Source of the DNA: Kaistia defluvii
Lineage (GTDB): Bacteria; Pseudomonadota; Alphaproteobacteria; Rhizobiales; Kaistiaceae
Reading direction: 5' to 3'
NCBI RefSeq assembly: GCF_040548815.1
Contig: NZ_JBEPSM010000002.1
Span: forward strand, 620,001-684,000
DNA length: 64,000 nt
The notes below the pieces were generated by a model. The model saw nothing but the letters and a program-made list of their open reading frames with translations. It did not search any database and was not told the DNA's origin. Made by a program: the position numbers and the translations under genes. The number at the start of each line of letters is the position of its first letter. Position 1 is the first letter of the stretch. Shown piece after piece: positions 45,008 to 53,504 of this stretch.

Positions 45008-46677
45008 GCGATCGCAACTCCACCGCTCTGCTCGAGGTAGACAATCTCTCGGTCGATTTCGGCGAGGGCACGCGCAAGGCGCTTTCGAACATTTCGTTCA
45101 GCCTCGGCCGCGACGAGATCCTCGGCATCGTCGGCGAGACCGGCGCCGGCAAGTCGCTGCTCGCCCGTAGCCTGCTGAACCTGCTGCCCGAGGGCGGCCG
45201 CTTCACCAGCGGCGACATCCGTCTCGAGGGCGAGACGGTGCTGGGTATCAGCGAAGCCGAGCAGCGCAAGATCCGCGGCGGCCGCATCGCGCTGATCGGC
45301 ACCAATGCCAAGGCCTTGCTGTCGCCGGTCGAGACGGTCGGCGCGCAGATCGCCCGCGTGCTCCGCGCCCACCGCAATTGCAGCCAGAAGGAAGCCTGGA
45401 AGGCGGCCGTCGACCTGATGGTGCAGGTCGGCATCGTCAATCCGGAACGCCGCGCCAAGGCCTATCCGCACGAGCTTTCCGGCGGCATGGCGCAGCGCAT
45501 CGTTATCGCCATGGCGATGGTGGCCGGCCCCGACGTGGTGCTCGCCGATGACGCGACGCTCGGCCTCGACGCCACGATCCAGGTCCAGGTGCTCGACCTC
45601 CTGGTCAAGCGCTGCCGCGAGCTGGGCGCCGGCGCCGTGCTGATCACCCACGATCTCGGCATCGTCGCGCATTATTGCGACCGCGTCGCGATCATGAAGG
45701 AGGGACGGATCGTCGAGCTGGAAGAGGTCGGCAAGTTCCTCGCCGCGCCGAAGGAGCCATACGGCCAGGCGCTGCTCGATGCCGCGCGCGTCCGCCCGAC
45801 GCCGATGGTCGCCAAGGTCGAGGATCCCGCGCTCGAGAAGCAGCCCGAGACGCCGCTGCTCGACGTGCGCCGCCTGCTCAAGCTGTTCCCGATCGCCGGC
45901 ACGCAGGACGTGGTGCGCGCGATCGACGACGTGTCCTTCTCGGTCAGGCGCGGCGAGACGCTGGCGCTGGTCGGCGAAAGCGGCTCCGGCAAGACCACGG
46001 TCGGGCAGTGCCTGGTGCGGTTGCTCGACAGCGATGGCGGCGGCATCACCTTCGACGGCGCCGACATCACGACCATGCCGGCGGCCGAGTTCCGCGCCAT
46101 GCGCCGGCGCATCCAGATGGTGTTCCAGGAACCCTATGTCGCGCTCAACCCGCGCTGGCCGGTCAAGGCGCTGATCGCCGAACCGCTGCGCCTCGATCCG
46201 ACGCTCGACCGCGCCGCGACCGACAAGCGGGTCCGTCAGCTGATCGATCTGGTGCAGCTTCCCGCTGGCATCGCCGAGGTCTATCCGCACCAGCTGACGG
46301 CCGGCGAGCAGAAGCGCGTCGGCATCGCCCGGGCGCTGGCGACCCGGCCGGATTTCGTCGTCTTCGACGAGCCGACCACGGCGCTCGATATCCGCGTCCG
46401 CGCCCAGATCATCGACCTGGTGCGCGACCTGCAGGCGGAGATGGGCATGTCGGCGCTGTTCATCACGCATGATCTCAATTCGGTTCGCTCGCTGGCGCAT
46501 CGCGTCGCCGTTATGCGTTATGGCAAGATCGTCGAGGAGGGCGATACCGAGATGATCTTCTCTGCTGCGAAGGAAGACTACACCAAGGCGTTGCTGGCGG
46601 CCGAACTGCCGGTGGAACAGGGCACGGCGCAGCGCGACCGGGCCGAGACTCGACGTCTGGCAGGAGCCGCGGCATGA
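45004..46677 (+). CDS. peptide-type ABC importer ATPase, fused DppD-DppF
   Basis: A 557-residue ATPase with two complete ABC domains in one chain. The first has GETGAGKSLLARSLL, the signature region ELSGGMAQRIV and Walker B VVLADDATLGLD. The second has GESGSGKTTVGQ, QLTAGEQKRVGIARAL and FVVFDEPTTALD. In the first domain the Walker B Glu that normally follows Asp is Asp, and in the second the signature has TAGEQ. Both changes may alter the ATPase rate. Start ATG 45004 is coupled to the permease stop. Confidence 0.93.
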   Translation: MSDRNSTALLEVDNLSVDFGEGTRKALSNISFSLGRDEILGIVGETGAGKSLLARSLLNLLPEGGRFTSGDIRLEGETVLGISEAEQRKIRGGRIALIGTNAKALLSPVETVGAQIARVLRAHRNCSQKEAWKAAVDLMVQVGIVNPERRAKAYPHELSGGMAQRIVIAMAMVAGPDVVLADDATLGLDATIQVQVLDLLVKRCRELGAGAVLITHDLGIVAHYCDRVAIMKEGRIVELEEVGKFLAAPKEPYGQALLDAARVRPTPMVAKVEDPALEKQPETPLLDVRRLLKLFPIAGTQDVVRAIDDVSFSVRRGETLALVGESGSGKTTVGQCLVRLLDSDGGGITFDGADITTMPAAEFRAMRRRIQMVFQEPYVALNPRWPVKALIAEPLRLDPTLDRAATDKRVRQLIDLVQLPAGIAEVYPHQLTAGEQKRVGIARALATRPDFVVFDEPTTALDIRVRAQIIDLVRDLQAEMGMSALFITHDLNSVRSLAHRVAVMRYGKIVEEGDTEMIFSAAKEDYTKALLAAELPVEQGTAQRDRAETRRLAGAAA

Positions 46678-47603
46678 GCGACAAGGCAGTTCTCGTTACC
46701 GGCGCCGCCGGCCTGGTCGGCAATGTCGTGCGCCAGAAGCTGGAGAAGCAGGGGCGCGCCGTCGTCGCGATCGACCGCGTCGACCGCAGCGCGGACGGCC
46801 AGCCGATCATCCCCTGCGACGTCAACGACATCCACCGCCTGCATGCCGTCGTCACCGATCACGACGTCGACGCGATCATCCATTGCGGCGCCTATTCCGG
46901 CCCGATGGTGGCGCGCGACAATCCCTATTCCATGGTGCAGGTCAACATCGTCGGCACCGCCAACATGCTGGAACTGGCCCGCGTGCATAAGATGCGGCGC
47001 ATGGTGTTCTGTTCCTCGACCAGCGCCTACGGCAACACGCCGGAGGGGCCGGTTCCCGAGGATGTCCCGCTCTATCCGACCACGGTCTATGGCGCGAGCA
47101 AGGCGGCGAGCGAGCAGCTGGTCTGGACCTATTTCCGCCAGTTCGGCGTCGATGCGGTGGCGCTGCGGCTTTCCTGGGTCTACGGACCCGGCCGCACGAC
47201 GGACTGCATGATCCGCACGCTGATCGAGGATGCGCTTGCCCGGCGGCCGACGCGCGTGCCGTTCGGCGCCGATTTCCATCGCCAGTACATCCATGTCGAC
47301 GACGCGGCCGGCGCGCTTCTGCTGGCGCTCGACGCCGCCGACCTGCCGCGCCGCATCTATACGGTGACGGGCGGCACCTATCATACGCTGCAGGAGATCG
47401 GCGACATCGTGAAGACGGTTCTTCCCGATGCCGACATCGAGATGCAGCCCGGCGCCGATCCGGTCGACGAGGTGCATCGGCGCTTCGATATCTCGGCCGT
47501 CGAGCGCGATCTCGGCTATGCGCCGAGCTTCGACCTCAAGGCCGGAATAAGGTCCTATGCCGACTGGATCGCCAGCCGGAAGCCGAATGCGGGAGCCCAT
47601 TGA
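46674..47603 (+). CDS. NAD-dependent epimerase/dehydratase (extended SDR)
   Basis: A 309-residue extended SDR. The nucleotide-binding motif VTGAAGLVG lies near residue 10, and the catalytic YGASKAASE lies near residue 142. FCSSTSAYG and RLSWVYGPG follow the UDP-sugar epimerase pattern, but uronate or threonine-type dehydrogenases share it. Start and stop both overlap neighbours, so it is part of a tightly coupled operon. It probably oxidises or epimerises the carbohydrate part of the imported substrate; this is inference. Confidence 0.88.
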   Translation: MSDKAVLVTGAAGLVGNVVRQKLEKQGRAVVAIDRVDRSADGQPIIPCDVNDIHRLHAVVTDHDVDAIIHCGAYSGPMVARDNPYSMVQVNIVGTANMLELARVHKMRRMVFCSSTSAYGNTPEGPVPEDVPLYPTTVYGASKAASEQLVWTYFRQFGVDAVALRLSWVYGPGRTTDCMIRTLIEDALARRPTRVPFGADFHRQYIHVDDAAGALLLALDAADLPRRIYTVTGGTYHTLQEIGDIVKTVLPDADIEMQPGADPVDEVHRRFDISAVERDLGYAPSFDLKAGIRSYADWIASRKPNAGAH

Positions 47604-48358
47604 TGAACGAATTTTCGCTTGCAGGCCGCAAGGCCCTCGTCACCGGCGGCAGCCGCGGCATTGGTGGCGAGACGGTCGAGCTCTTCGCCCGCTACGGCGC
47701 CGAAGTCGCCTTCTGCCACTATGGCGACGCGAAGAATGCCGAGGCGCTGGTCGCCCGGCTGGCCGGCGAGGGCTACACGGTCCATGCGATCGAGTGCAAC
47801 GTCGCCGAGGAGGCCTCCGTCGACGCGATGGCCGCCTGGGCCAAGGAAAAGCTCGGCCAGGTCGACATCCTCGTCAACCTCGCCGGCATTGGCGGCGACA
47901 AGGCCTTTGTCGATATCTCGGTCGCCGATTGGGACCAGATGCTGGGCGTGCATCTGCGCGGCACCTTCCTGGTCACGCGCCATTTCTTCGGCGACATGCT
48001 GGCGCGCGGCTATGGCCGGGTAATCAACTGCGCCTCGCAGCTTGCTTATAAGGGCGCGCCGGGTCTGGCGCATTACTGCGCGGCCAAGGCCGGCCTCGTC
48101 GGTTTCACCCGCGCGCTGTCCTATGAGGGCGCGCCGCATGGCGTCACCGTCAACGCGATCGCGCCGGGCGCCACCGAAACCGCGCTGCTGAACGGCCTCA
48201 GCCAGGAATGGCGCGACATGAAGAAGGCCCAGCTGCCGATCGGCCGTTTCGGCAAGGTGTCCGAAATCGCCCCTACCATCCTGATGCTCGCCTCGGACGC
48301 CGGCGCCTACTATGTCGGCCAGACGCTGTCGCCGAATGGCGGCGACGTGATGGTCTGA
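47603..48358 (+). CDS. short-chain dehydrogenase/reductase
   Basis: A 251-residue classical SDR. Cofactor motif TGGSRGIG lies at about residues 15-22, NLAGIGG follows, and YCAAKAG holds the catalytic Tyr and Lys. ATG 47603 overlaps the upstream stop; a TTG three bases earlier is the alternative. It is one of two classical SDRs in the operon. FabG-like proteins of this size oxidise sugars, polyols or hydroxy acids. The substrate is not known. Confidence 0.9.
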   Translation: MNEFSLAGRKALVTGGSRGIGGETVELFARYGAEVAFCHYGDAKNAEALVARLAGEGYTVHAIECNVAEEASVDAMAAWAKEKLGQVDILVNLAGIGGDKAFVDISVADWDQMLGVHLRGTFLVTRHFFGDMLARGYGRVINCASQLAYKGAPGLAHYCAAKAGLVGFTRALSYEGAPHGVTVNAIAPGATETALLNGLSQEWRDMKKAQLPIGRFGKVSEIAPTILMLASDAGAYYVGQTLSPNGGDVMV

Positions 48359-48398
48359 CGGCCGCCTTCAAGAAACGTCCGATCCGGAAGAGGGCTCC

Positions 48399-49832
48399 AT
48401 GAGCGACTATGATCTCGTCATTCGCGGCGGCACCGTCGTCACCGCGTCCGATACGCTGCGCGCCGATGTCGGCATCCGCGACGGCCGCATCATCGCCGTC
48501 GCCGAAAAGCTCGACGACGCCGACCGCATCATCGACGCCACCGGCCTGCTGGTCATGCCGGGCGGCATCGACAGCCATGTCCACCTGGCGCAGCCGGCCT
48601 TTGGCGGCCCGGCCATGGCCGACGGCTTCGAGAGCGGCACGCGCTCGGCGATCGCAGGCGGCAACACGACGGTGATCCCGTTCGCGCTGCAGCCGCGCGG
48701 CGCATCGCTCCGGACCAGCGTCGTCGACTATCACAAGGAAGCCGACGGCAAGTCCTATTGCGACTATGGCTTCCACCTGATCATTTCCGACCCGAGTCCG
48801 AGCGTGCTCGGCCAGGAACTGCCCTCGCTGGTCGATGACGGCTACTCGTCGTTCAAGGTCTTCATGACCTATGACGACCTGGTGCTGAACGACCGGCAAC
48901 TGCTCGAAGTGTTCGACTGCGCGCGCGGCTGCGGCGCGCTCGTCATGGTCCATTGCGAGGGCTATGACGCGATCCGTTTCATGACCGAGAAGCTCGAGGC
49001 GGCCGGCAAGAAGGCGCCCTACTATCACGGCGTGTCGCGGCCGCAATCGGTCGAGCGCGAGGCGACGCACCGCGCCATCAGCCATGCCGAGCTGACCGAC
49101 GTCCCGATCATGGTCGTGCATGTTTCCGGCCGCGAGCCGATGGAGCAGATCCGCTGGGCCCAGCAGAAGGGCCTTAAGGTCTATGCCGAAACCTGCCCGC
49201 AATATGTCGCCCTCACCGCTGACGACATGAAGGGCCTCAACATGGACGAGAGCGGCGGCAAATATGTCTGCTCGCCGCCGCCGCGCGACCATGCCAGCTG
49301 GGACGCGATCTGGGAGGGAATCCGCGCCGGCGTGTTCCAGACCTTCTCGTCCGACCATTGCCCCTTCTTCTACGAAGGCGAGATGGGCAAGCTCAATCCC
49401 AAGGCGCGGACTTCGTTCCGCTGGGTGCCGAACGGCATTCCGGGCGTCGAGACGCGGCTGCAGATCCTCTACCAGAAGGGCGTCGTCGAGGGCCGCATCA
49501 CGGTCAACGAGTTCGTCGCGCTGACCTCGACCAACCACGCCAAGATCTATGGCCTCTATCCGAAGAAGGGCTCGATCGCGCCCGGCTTCGACGCCGACAT
49601 CGTGCTGTGGGATCCCAATCGCAAGGAGACGATCCGGCAGGAGCTGATGCATCACGGCGCCGACTACACGCCCTATGAAGGGCTGGAGGTCACCGGCTGG
49701 CCGGTCATGACCGTGCTGCGCGGCAAGGTCGTGATGCAGGATGGCGAGATCGTCGGCGAGCCTGGCGATGGCGGCTTCCTCAAGCGCTCGCTTTCGCCCT
49801 ACGCTGTGCCGAACGGCGCAGCCGCCCTGTAA
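48399..49832 (+). CDS. dihydropyrimidinase/hydantoinase-family amidohydrolase
   Basis: A 477-residue cyclic-amide hydrolase. Metal ligands are visible: His60 and His62 (DSHVHL), the carbamylated-Lys position Lys153 (SSFKVFM), His185 (MVHCEG), a His in VVHVSG and the Asp in SSDHCPFF. Length and motifs fit D-hydantoinase/dihydropyrimidinase, which opens hydantoins, dihydropyrimidines or other cyclic ureides and imides. ATG 48399 has GGAAGAGGG upstream. Its operon includes a peptide-type importer and an asparaginase, suggesting stepwise hydrolysis of a cyclic amide. Confidence 0.92.
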   Translation: MSDYDLVIRGGTVVTASDTLRADVGIRDGRIIAVAEKLDDADRIIDATGLLVMPGGIDSHVHLAQPAFGGPAMADGFESGTRSAIAGGNTTVIPFALQPRGASLRTSVVDYHKEADGKSYCDYGFHLIISDPSPSVLGQELPSLVDDGYSSFKVFMTYDDLVLNDRQLLEVFDCARGCGALVMVHCEGYDAIRFMTEKLEAAGKKAPYYHGVSRPQSVEREATHRAISHAELTDVPIMVVHVSGREPMEQIRWAQQKGLKVYAETCPQYVALTADDMKGLNMDESGGKYVCSPPPRDHASWDAIWEGIRAGVFQTFSSDHCPFFYEGEMGKLNPKARTSFRWVPNGIPGVETRLQILYQKGVVEGRITVNEFVALTSTNHAKIYGLYPKKGSIAPGFDADIVLWDPNRKETIRQELMHHGADYTPYEGLEVTGWPVMTVLRGKVVMQDGEIVGEPGDGGFLKRSLSPYAVPNGAAAL

Positions 49833-49846
49833 CGAACGGATATTTC

Positions 49847-50605
49847 ATGACGCAGCCCATCGCCATCATCACCGGCGCCGGTATCGGCATCGGCCGGGCC
49901 ACCGCCTTCACCTTCGCCCGCGCCGGCTATCATGTCGTGGTCACCGACGTCCTCGAGGCCGAAGGCAACGCCGTCGCCGAGGGCATCCGCGCCGAGGGCG
50001 GCAGCGCAGAGTTCCAGTTTCTCGACGTCACCTCGACCGAGCGCACCGATGCGCTGGTCGCCGATGTCGAGGCACGCTTCGGCCAGATCGACGCGATCAT
50101 TGCCAATGCCGGCATCGCCAAGAAAGTGCCGCTCGCCGACCTCACCGACGACCAGTGGGACCGCACGCTCGACGTCGACCTGAAGGGCGTGCTGCGCATC
50201 ATCCGCGCCGCGGCCCCCGGCATGCGCCGCCGCAAGTCCGGCGCCATCGTCGCGCTGTCCTCGATCATGGGCGTCGCCTATGGCTGGGACGAGCATGTCC
50301 ACTATTCCGCCGCCAAGTCCGGCGTGGTCGGCCTGGTGCGCGGGCTTGGCGTCGAGCTCGCCCCGGACGGCGTCCGCGTCAACGGCATCGCGCCCGGCTA
50401 TATCCGCACCGCCCAGGCGCTTTCGAAGGAGCATTCGCTCGGCCCCGAGGGGCTGGAGCAGGCGGCGTCCTTCATCCCGATGGGCCGCGTCGGCGAGCCG
50501 GAAGACATTGCCGATGTCATCCTCTTCCTCGCCTCGCCTGGCTCGCGCTATATCACCGGCCAGGTCATCGTCGTCGACGGCGGCCTGCTCGTCGGCCGCT
50601 ACTGA
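49847..50605 (+). CDS. short-chain dehydrogenase/reductase (FabG-like)
   Basis: A 252-residue classical SDR with TGAGIGIGRA at the N-terminus, ANAGIAKKVP, the catalytic HYSAAKSG and the C-terminal ITGQVIVVDGG. It starts 15 bases after the hydantoinase stop codon. It differs from the other SDR in the operon in its cofactor loop and substrate region. The most likely role is dehydrogenation of a sugar or hydroxy acid freed from the imported compound. Confidence 0.9.
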   Translation: MTQPIAIITGAGIGIGRATAFTFARAGYHVVVTDVLEAEGNAVAEGIRAEGGSAEFQFLDVTSTERTDALVADVEARFGQIDAIIANAGIAKKVPLADLTDDQWDRTLDVDLKGVLRIIRAAAPGMRRRKSGAIVALSSIMGVAYGWDEHVHYSAAKSGVVGLVRGLGVELAPDGVRVNGIAPGYIRTAQALSKEHSLGPEGLEQAASFIPMGRVGEPEDIADVILFLASPGSRYITGQVIVVDGGLLVGRY

Positions 50606-50738
50606 AAATCCGGTCGCCGATCGTCGGTCGCCGGTCGCCCTGGCGGCGGTCGGCGTCCTTCCTATTCCCTGCAGGATCCGTCCGGAATGCCCCGTTCCGG
50701 GATCCTTTTCGCGCCTCGCGCGAATGGAGTTGGTTTCC

Positions 50739-51719
50739 ATGTCCCAGATCTCCCTGATCACGACCGGCGGCACCATCGCCTCCCGGCTCGCCGCCGACGG
50801 CCGCGATGTCGTCGCCAGTGTTTCCGGCGCCGACCTGCGTGAAACGCTGCAGGATACGCTGGAAGGGATCGGGCTCACGATCGACGAATTCTGCAATGTC
50901 GGCAGTTACGCGATCGACCTGCCGCTCGCCTTCGACCTGGCGAAGCGGATCGCGGAGCATCTTGCCGATCCCACCTGCGACGGCGTCGTCGTCACCCATG
51001 GCACCGACACGATGGAGGAGAGCGCCTGGATGGCCGATCTCCTCGTCGCGAGCGACAAGCCCGTCGTCTTCACCGGCGCGCAGCGAAGCGCCGACGAGCC
51101 CGATACGGACGGCCCGCGCAACATCGCCGCGGCGATCCGCATCGCCGCTAGCCCGGCCGCGCGCGGTCTTGGCGTCGTGATCGCCTTCGAGCAGGATTTC
51201 CACGCCGCCCGCGACGTCACCAAGACCCACACTTCGCGCGTCGACACCTTCCGCTCCGGCGAGCATGGCAAGCTGGGCGAGGTCGACGGCGAGCGCGTCC
51301 TCGTCCAGCGCAAGCCGTTGCTGCGCAAGGCCTATTCGGCCGAGCGGGTCGAGACGGATGTCGAGCTGATCAAGATGGTGATGGGCGCCTCCGACCGCGC
51401 CATCCGCTTTGCGGCATCGAGCGGCGCCAAGGCGATCGTGCTGGAAGGATTCGGCCGCGGTAACGCCACGCCGGCCGTTACACGAGCCGTCGAGGAACTG
51501 GCCGAAACCGGCATCCCCGTCATCGTCACGTCGCGCTGCCCGGAAGGCCGCGTCAAGCCGATCTACGGCAATGGCGGCGGCAAGGATCTGGAGCGCGCCG
51601 GGGTGATCTTTGCCGGCGACCTGACCGGCATCAAGGCGCGCATCCTCGCCTCGGTGCTGCTTGGCCTGGGGCTGGACCGGGAGGAGATCCGCGCGGAGTT
51701 TGAACTGCTGGGCGGGTAG
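50739..51719 (+). CDS. L-asparaginase-family amidohydrolase
   Basis: A 326-residue asparaginase/glutaminase-fold enzyme. The two threonine motifs are present: TTGGTIAS at the N-terminus and VVTHGTDTMEESA near residue 85, plus EGFGRGNATP at mid-C-terminus. I chose ATG 50739, with GGAG nine bases upstream; ATG 50724 is also in frame. No signal peptide is seen, so it is cytoplasmic. It closes the operon. It may hydrolyse the open-chain half-amide left by the hydantoinase or imide hydrolase. Confidence 0.92.
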   Translation: MSQISLITTGGTIASRLAADGRDVVASVSGADLRETLQDTLEGIGLTIDEFCNVGSYAIDLPLAFDLAKRIAEHLADPTCDGVVVTHGTDTMEESAWMADLLVASDKPVVFTGAQRSADEPDTDGPRNIAAAIRIAASPAARGLGVVIAFEQDFHAARDVTKTHTSRVDTFRSGEHGKLGEVDGERVLVQRKPLLRKAYSAERVETDVELIKMVMGASDRAIRFAASSGAKAIVLEGFGRGNATPAVTRAVEELAETGIPVIVTSRCPEGRVKPIYGNGGGKDLERAGVIFAGDLTGIKARILASVLLGLGLDREEIRAEFELLGG

Positions 51720-51725
51720 GGGGCA

Positions 51726-51838
51726 GTCGTCGCCCCGGCGGAGGCCGGGGCCCATAGACACCGGCGCCGGCAATATGGGTTCAGCCTGGCGGCCATGGGC
51801 CAGCGTGTCTGGATCCCGGCCTCCGCCGGGATGACGAC
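51726..51838. repeat. inverted palindromic repeat pair (CCCCGGCGGAGGCCGGGG type)
   Basis: A 36-base unit at 51726-51761 (GTCGTC, CGGCGGAGGCCGG, then a CATAGACAC end) recurs inverted at 51805-51838 (GTGTCTGG ... GATGACGAC). Each arm carries its own GC-rich palindrome. This is a common intergenic repeat family in rhizobial genomes, seen here between convergent operons, where it may also stop transcription. Confidence 0.75.
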
Positions 51839-51896
51839 CGCGTCAGCTTTACGTGCGAAGCTCGACTCCGGCAGTCCTGCAGCCTCCAATGCCCAA

Positions 51897-52004
51897 CATC
51901 CTGAGGCGCTTCGCGTAGCGAAGCCTCGAAGGACGCAAGGCCGATGGACCGATGGGCAGACGTCGTGCGTGCTTCGAGACGGCCCTTCGGGCCTCCTCAG
52001 CATG
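51897..52004. repeat. second inverted repeat pair of another REP-like family
   Basis: A unit at 51897-51935 (CATCCTGAGG, then CTTCGCGTAGCGAAG, then CTCGAAGGACG) is matched in inverted form at 51968-52004 (GCTTCGAGAC, then GGCCCTTCGGGCC, then TCCTCAGCATG). The outer arms are shared and the inner hairpin loops differ, as in repetitive extragenic palindromes. With the 51726 repeats it fills the 309-base gap, which holds no gene. Confidence 0.75.
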
Positions 52005-52028
52005 TTGAGATGGGCGCTTCGTGACCCC

Positions 52029-53120
52029 TCACGCGCTCTTCGCCAGCCCGGCCGCCAGCGGCGCCAAGCCGTTGAAGGCGCGGAAGGAGCGCTCGACCAG
52101 GGCCGGGTCGAGCCCCCTGGCGATCACCACGAGATGCGTGCCGATGACGCCGTCCGGCCAGCGGTCGAGATGCATCGGCTTGTGGATCAGGTGCTGCACG
52201 CCCTGGATCACGACCGGGCTGTCATTGCCCTCGATGTCGAGCAGGCCCTTCAGCCGCAAGATCTCGCCGCCATGCCGGTTGAGCAGCATCGACAGCCAGA
52301 GGCCGAAGCGCGCCCAGTTGAGCGGCGCGTCACCCGTCAGCACAAAGGCGCGGATGTCGCCGTGCCGGTTGATGTCGTGATCATGCGCAGGGTGGGCGTG
52401 GCCATGATGATGGTGGCCGTGATGGTCTTGCGTGTGCGTCTCAGCCTTCAGCCAGAGGGCTACCTCCGCTCCACGCGCGGAAATGTCGTGGATGTCGCGC
52501 ACGAACAGCGCCTCGTCCGGCTGCATGACTTCCGAGAGTTCGATGATTTCCGCCGCGGGGTTCAACGTTTCGAGCCGGGCGCGCAGCCGGGCCGTGTCGT
52601 CGGCCGGCGCGATGTCGCCCTTCGATACGATGATCCGGTCGGCGACCGCGACCTGGCGCTGCGATTCCGGGAAGGCGTCGAGGTTGCTCAGGCCGTTCGG
52701 CACGTCGACCACGGTGACGATGTTGCCGACGCGAAAATGGTGCCGCAGCATCGGGTCGGCGGAGAGCGTGGCCACGATCGGCGCGGGGTCGGCAATGCCA
52801 GTGGTCTCGATCGCGATGCGGGAAAAGCGCGGGATCTCGCCGCTGCGGCTGCGCTCGAACAGCGACAGCAGCGCGGTCTTCAGATCGGTGCGGATGTTGC
52901 AGCAGATGCAGCCGCTCTTCAGAAGCACGATGTCGTCATCGATCGCCTCGACGAGGAGATGGTCGAGCCCGACCTCGCCGAACTCGTTGATGATGACCGC
53001 CGTGCCGGAAAGCGAGGGGAGGGCGAGCAGGCGCTTCAGCAGCGACGTCTTGCCGGCGCCGAGAAAGCCGGTCAGCACATTGGCGGTGATCCGGTCGTCG
53101 CTTTCGTCCGGGGCGGTCAT
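52029..53120 (-). CDS. COG0523/CobW-family metallochaperone GTPase
   Basis: A 363-residue G3E GTPase. It has Walker A TGFLGAGKTSLLK near residue 20, the metal-binding CxCC motif (GCICCNI), a nucleotide-specificity motif changed to SKGD, and a strongly His-rich loop near residue 230 (HHGHHHHGHAHPAHDHD). The family loads zinc, cobalt, iron or nickel into target enzymes. Its start overlaps the stop of the CxxC small gene, and the operon also encodes a metal-dependent imide hydrolase. That enzyme or the hydantoinase is the likely client. Confidence 0.92.
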   Translation of the reverse strand: MTAPDESDDRITANVLTGFLGAGKTSLLKRLLALPSLSGTAVIINEFGEVGLDHLLVEAIDDDIVLLKSGCICCNIRTDLKTALLSLFERSRSGEIPRFSRIAIETTGIADPAPIVATLSADPMLRHHFRVGNIVTVVDVPNGLSNLDAFPESQRQVAVADRIIVSKGDIAPADDTARLRARLETLNPAAEIIELSEVMQPDEALFVRDIHDISARGAEVALWLKAETHTQDHHGHHHHGHAHPAHDHDINRHGDIRAFVLTGDAPLNWARFGLWLSMLLNRHGGEILRLKGLLDIEGNDSPVVIQGVQHLIHKPMHLDRWPDGVIGTHLVVIARGLDPALVERSFRAFNGLAPLAAGLAKSA

Positions 53121-53425
53121 CAGGAAATTCCCTCCATCCGGTCGAGGGCGGCCGGGTCGAGCGGGTCGAAGGTCCGGCCGGTGAGCCTTTCCGCTTCCGG
53201 CCAGATGGCGCCGAAATGGTCGATGATCGCGGTCTTGCCGTTGCGGGCGCGCAGCGTGAAGCGGCCGGCCCATTCGTCCAGCGTCAGGCCGTAGGGCTTC
53301 AGGATCTGGTTGGCGATGCGGGCGCGCGCCTGCCGCTCGGCCGCCGGCGTCAGCCCGGTCGCCGTCGCCGCGCTGCCGCCGGTCCAGTGGTCGCTGCCGC
53401 CAAAGGCGCCGCACAATCCGCACAT
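53120..53425 (-). CDS. 101-residue protein starting with a CxxC motif (MCGLCG)
   Basis: A small protein starting MCGLCGAFGGSDHW, followed by an Ala/Arg helix (AAERQARARIANQILKPYG) and LDEWAGRFTLRARNGKTAIIDHFG. The CxxC at residues 2-5 plus a nearby His could bind metal or an Fe-S cluster. I do not recognise a named family. ATG 53425 has GGAAGGAA upstream, and the last base of its stop codon is shared with the GTPase start codon. Tight coupling to a metallochaperone and an imide hydrolase suggests a role in metal delivery or enzyme assembly. Confidence 0.8.
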   Translation of the reverse strand: MCGLCGAFGGSDHWTGGSAATATGLTPAAERQARARIANQILKPYGLTLDEWAGRFTLRARNGKTAIIDHFGAIWPEAERLTGRTFDPLDPAALDRMEGIS

Positions 53426-53504
53426 CGTCTGTTCCTTCCGGCCGTGGCCGCTGGAGGGGCGCGGCGGCGATCCGCAGACCGCCGCCGCGCCGATTGTCGT
53501 TCGA

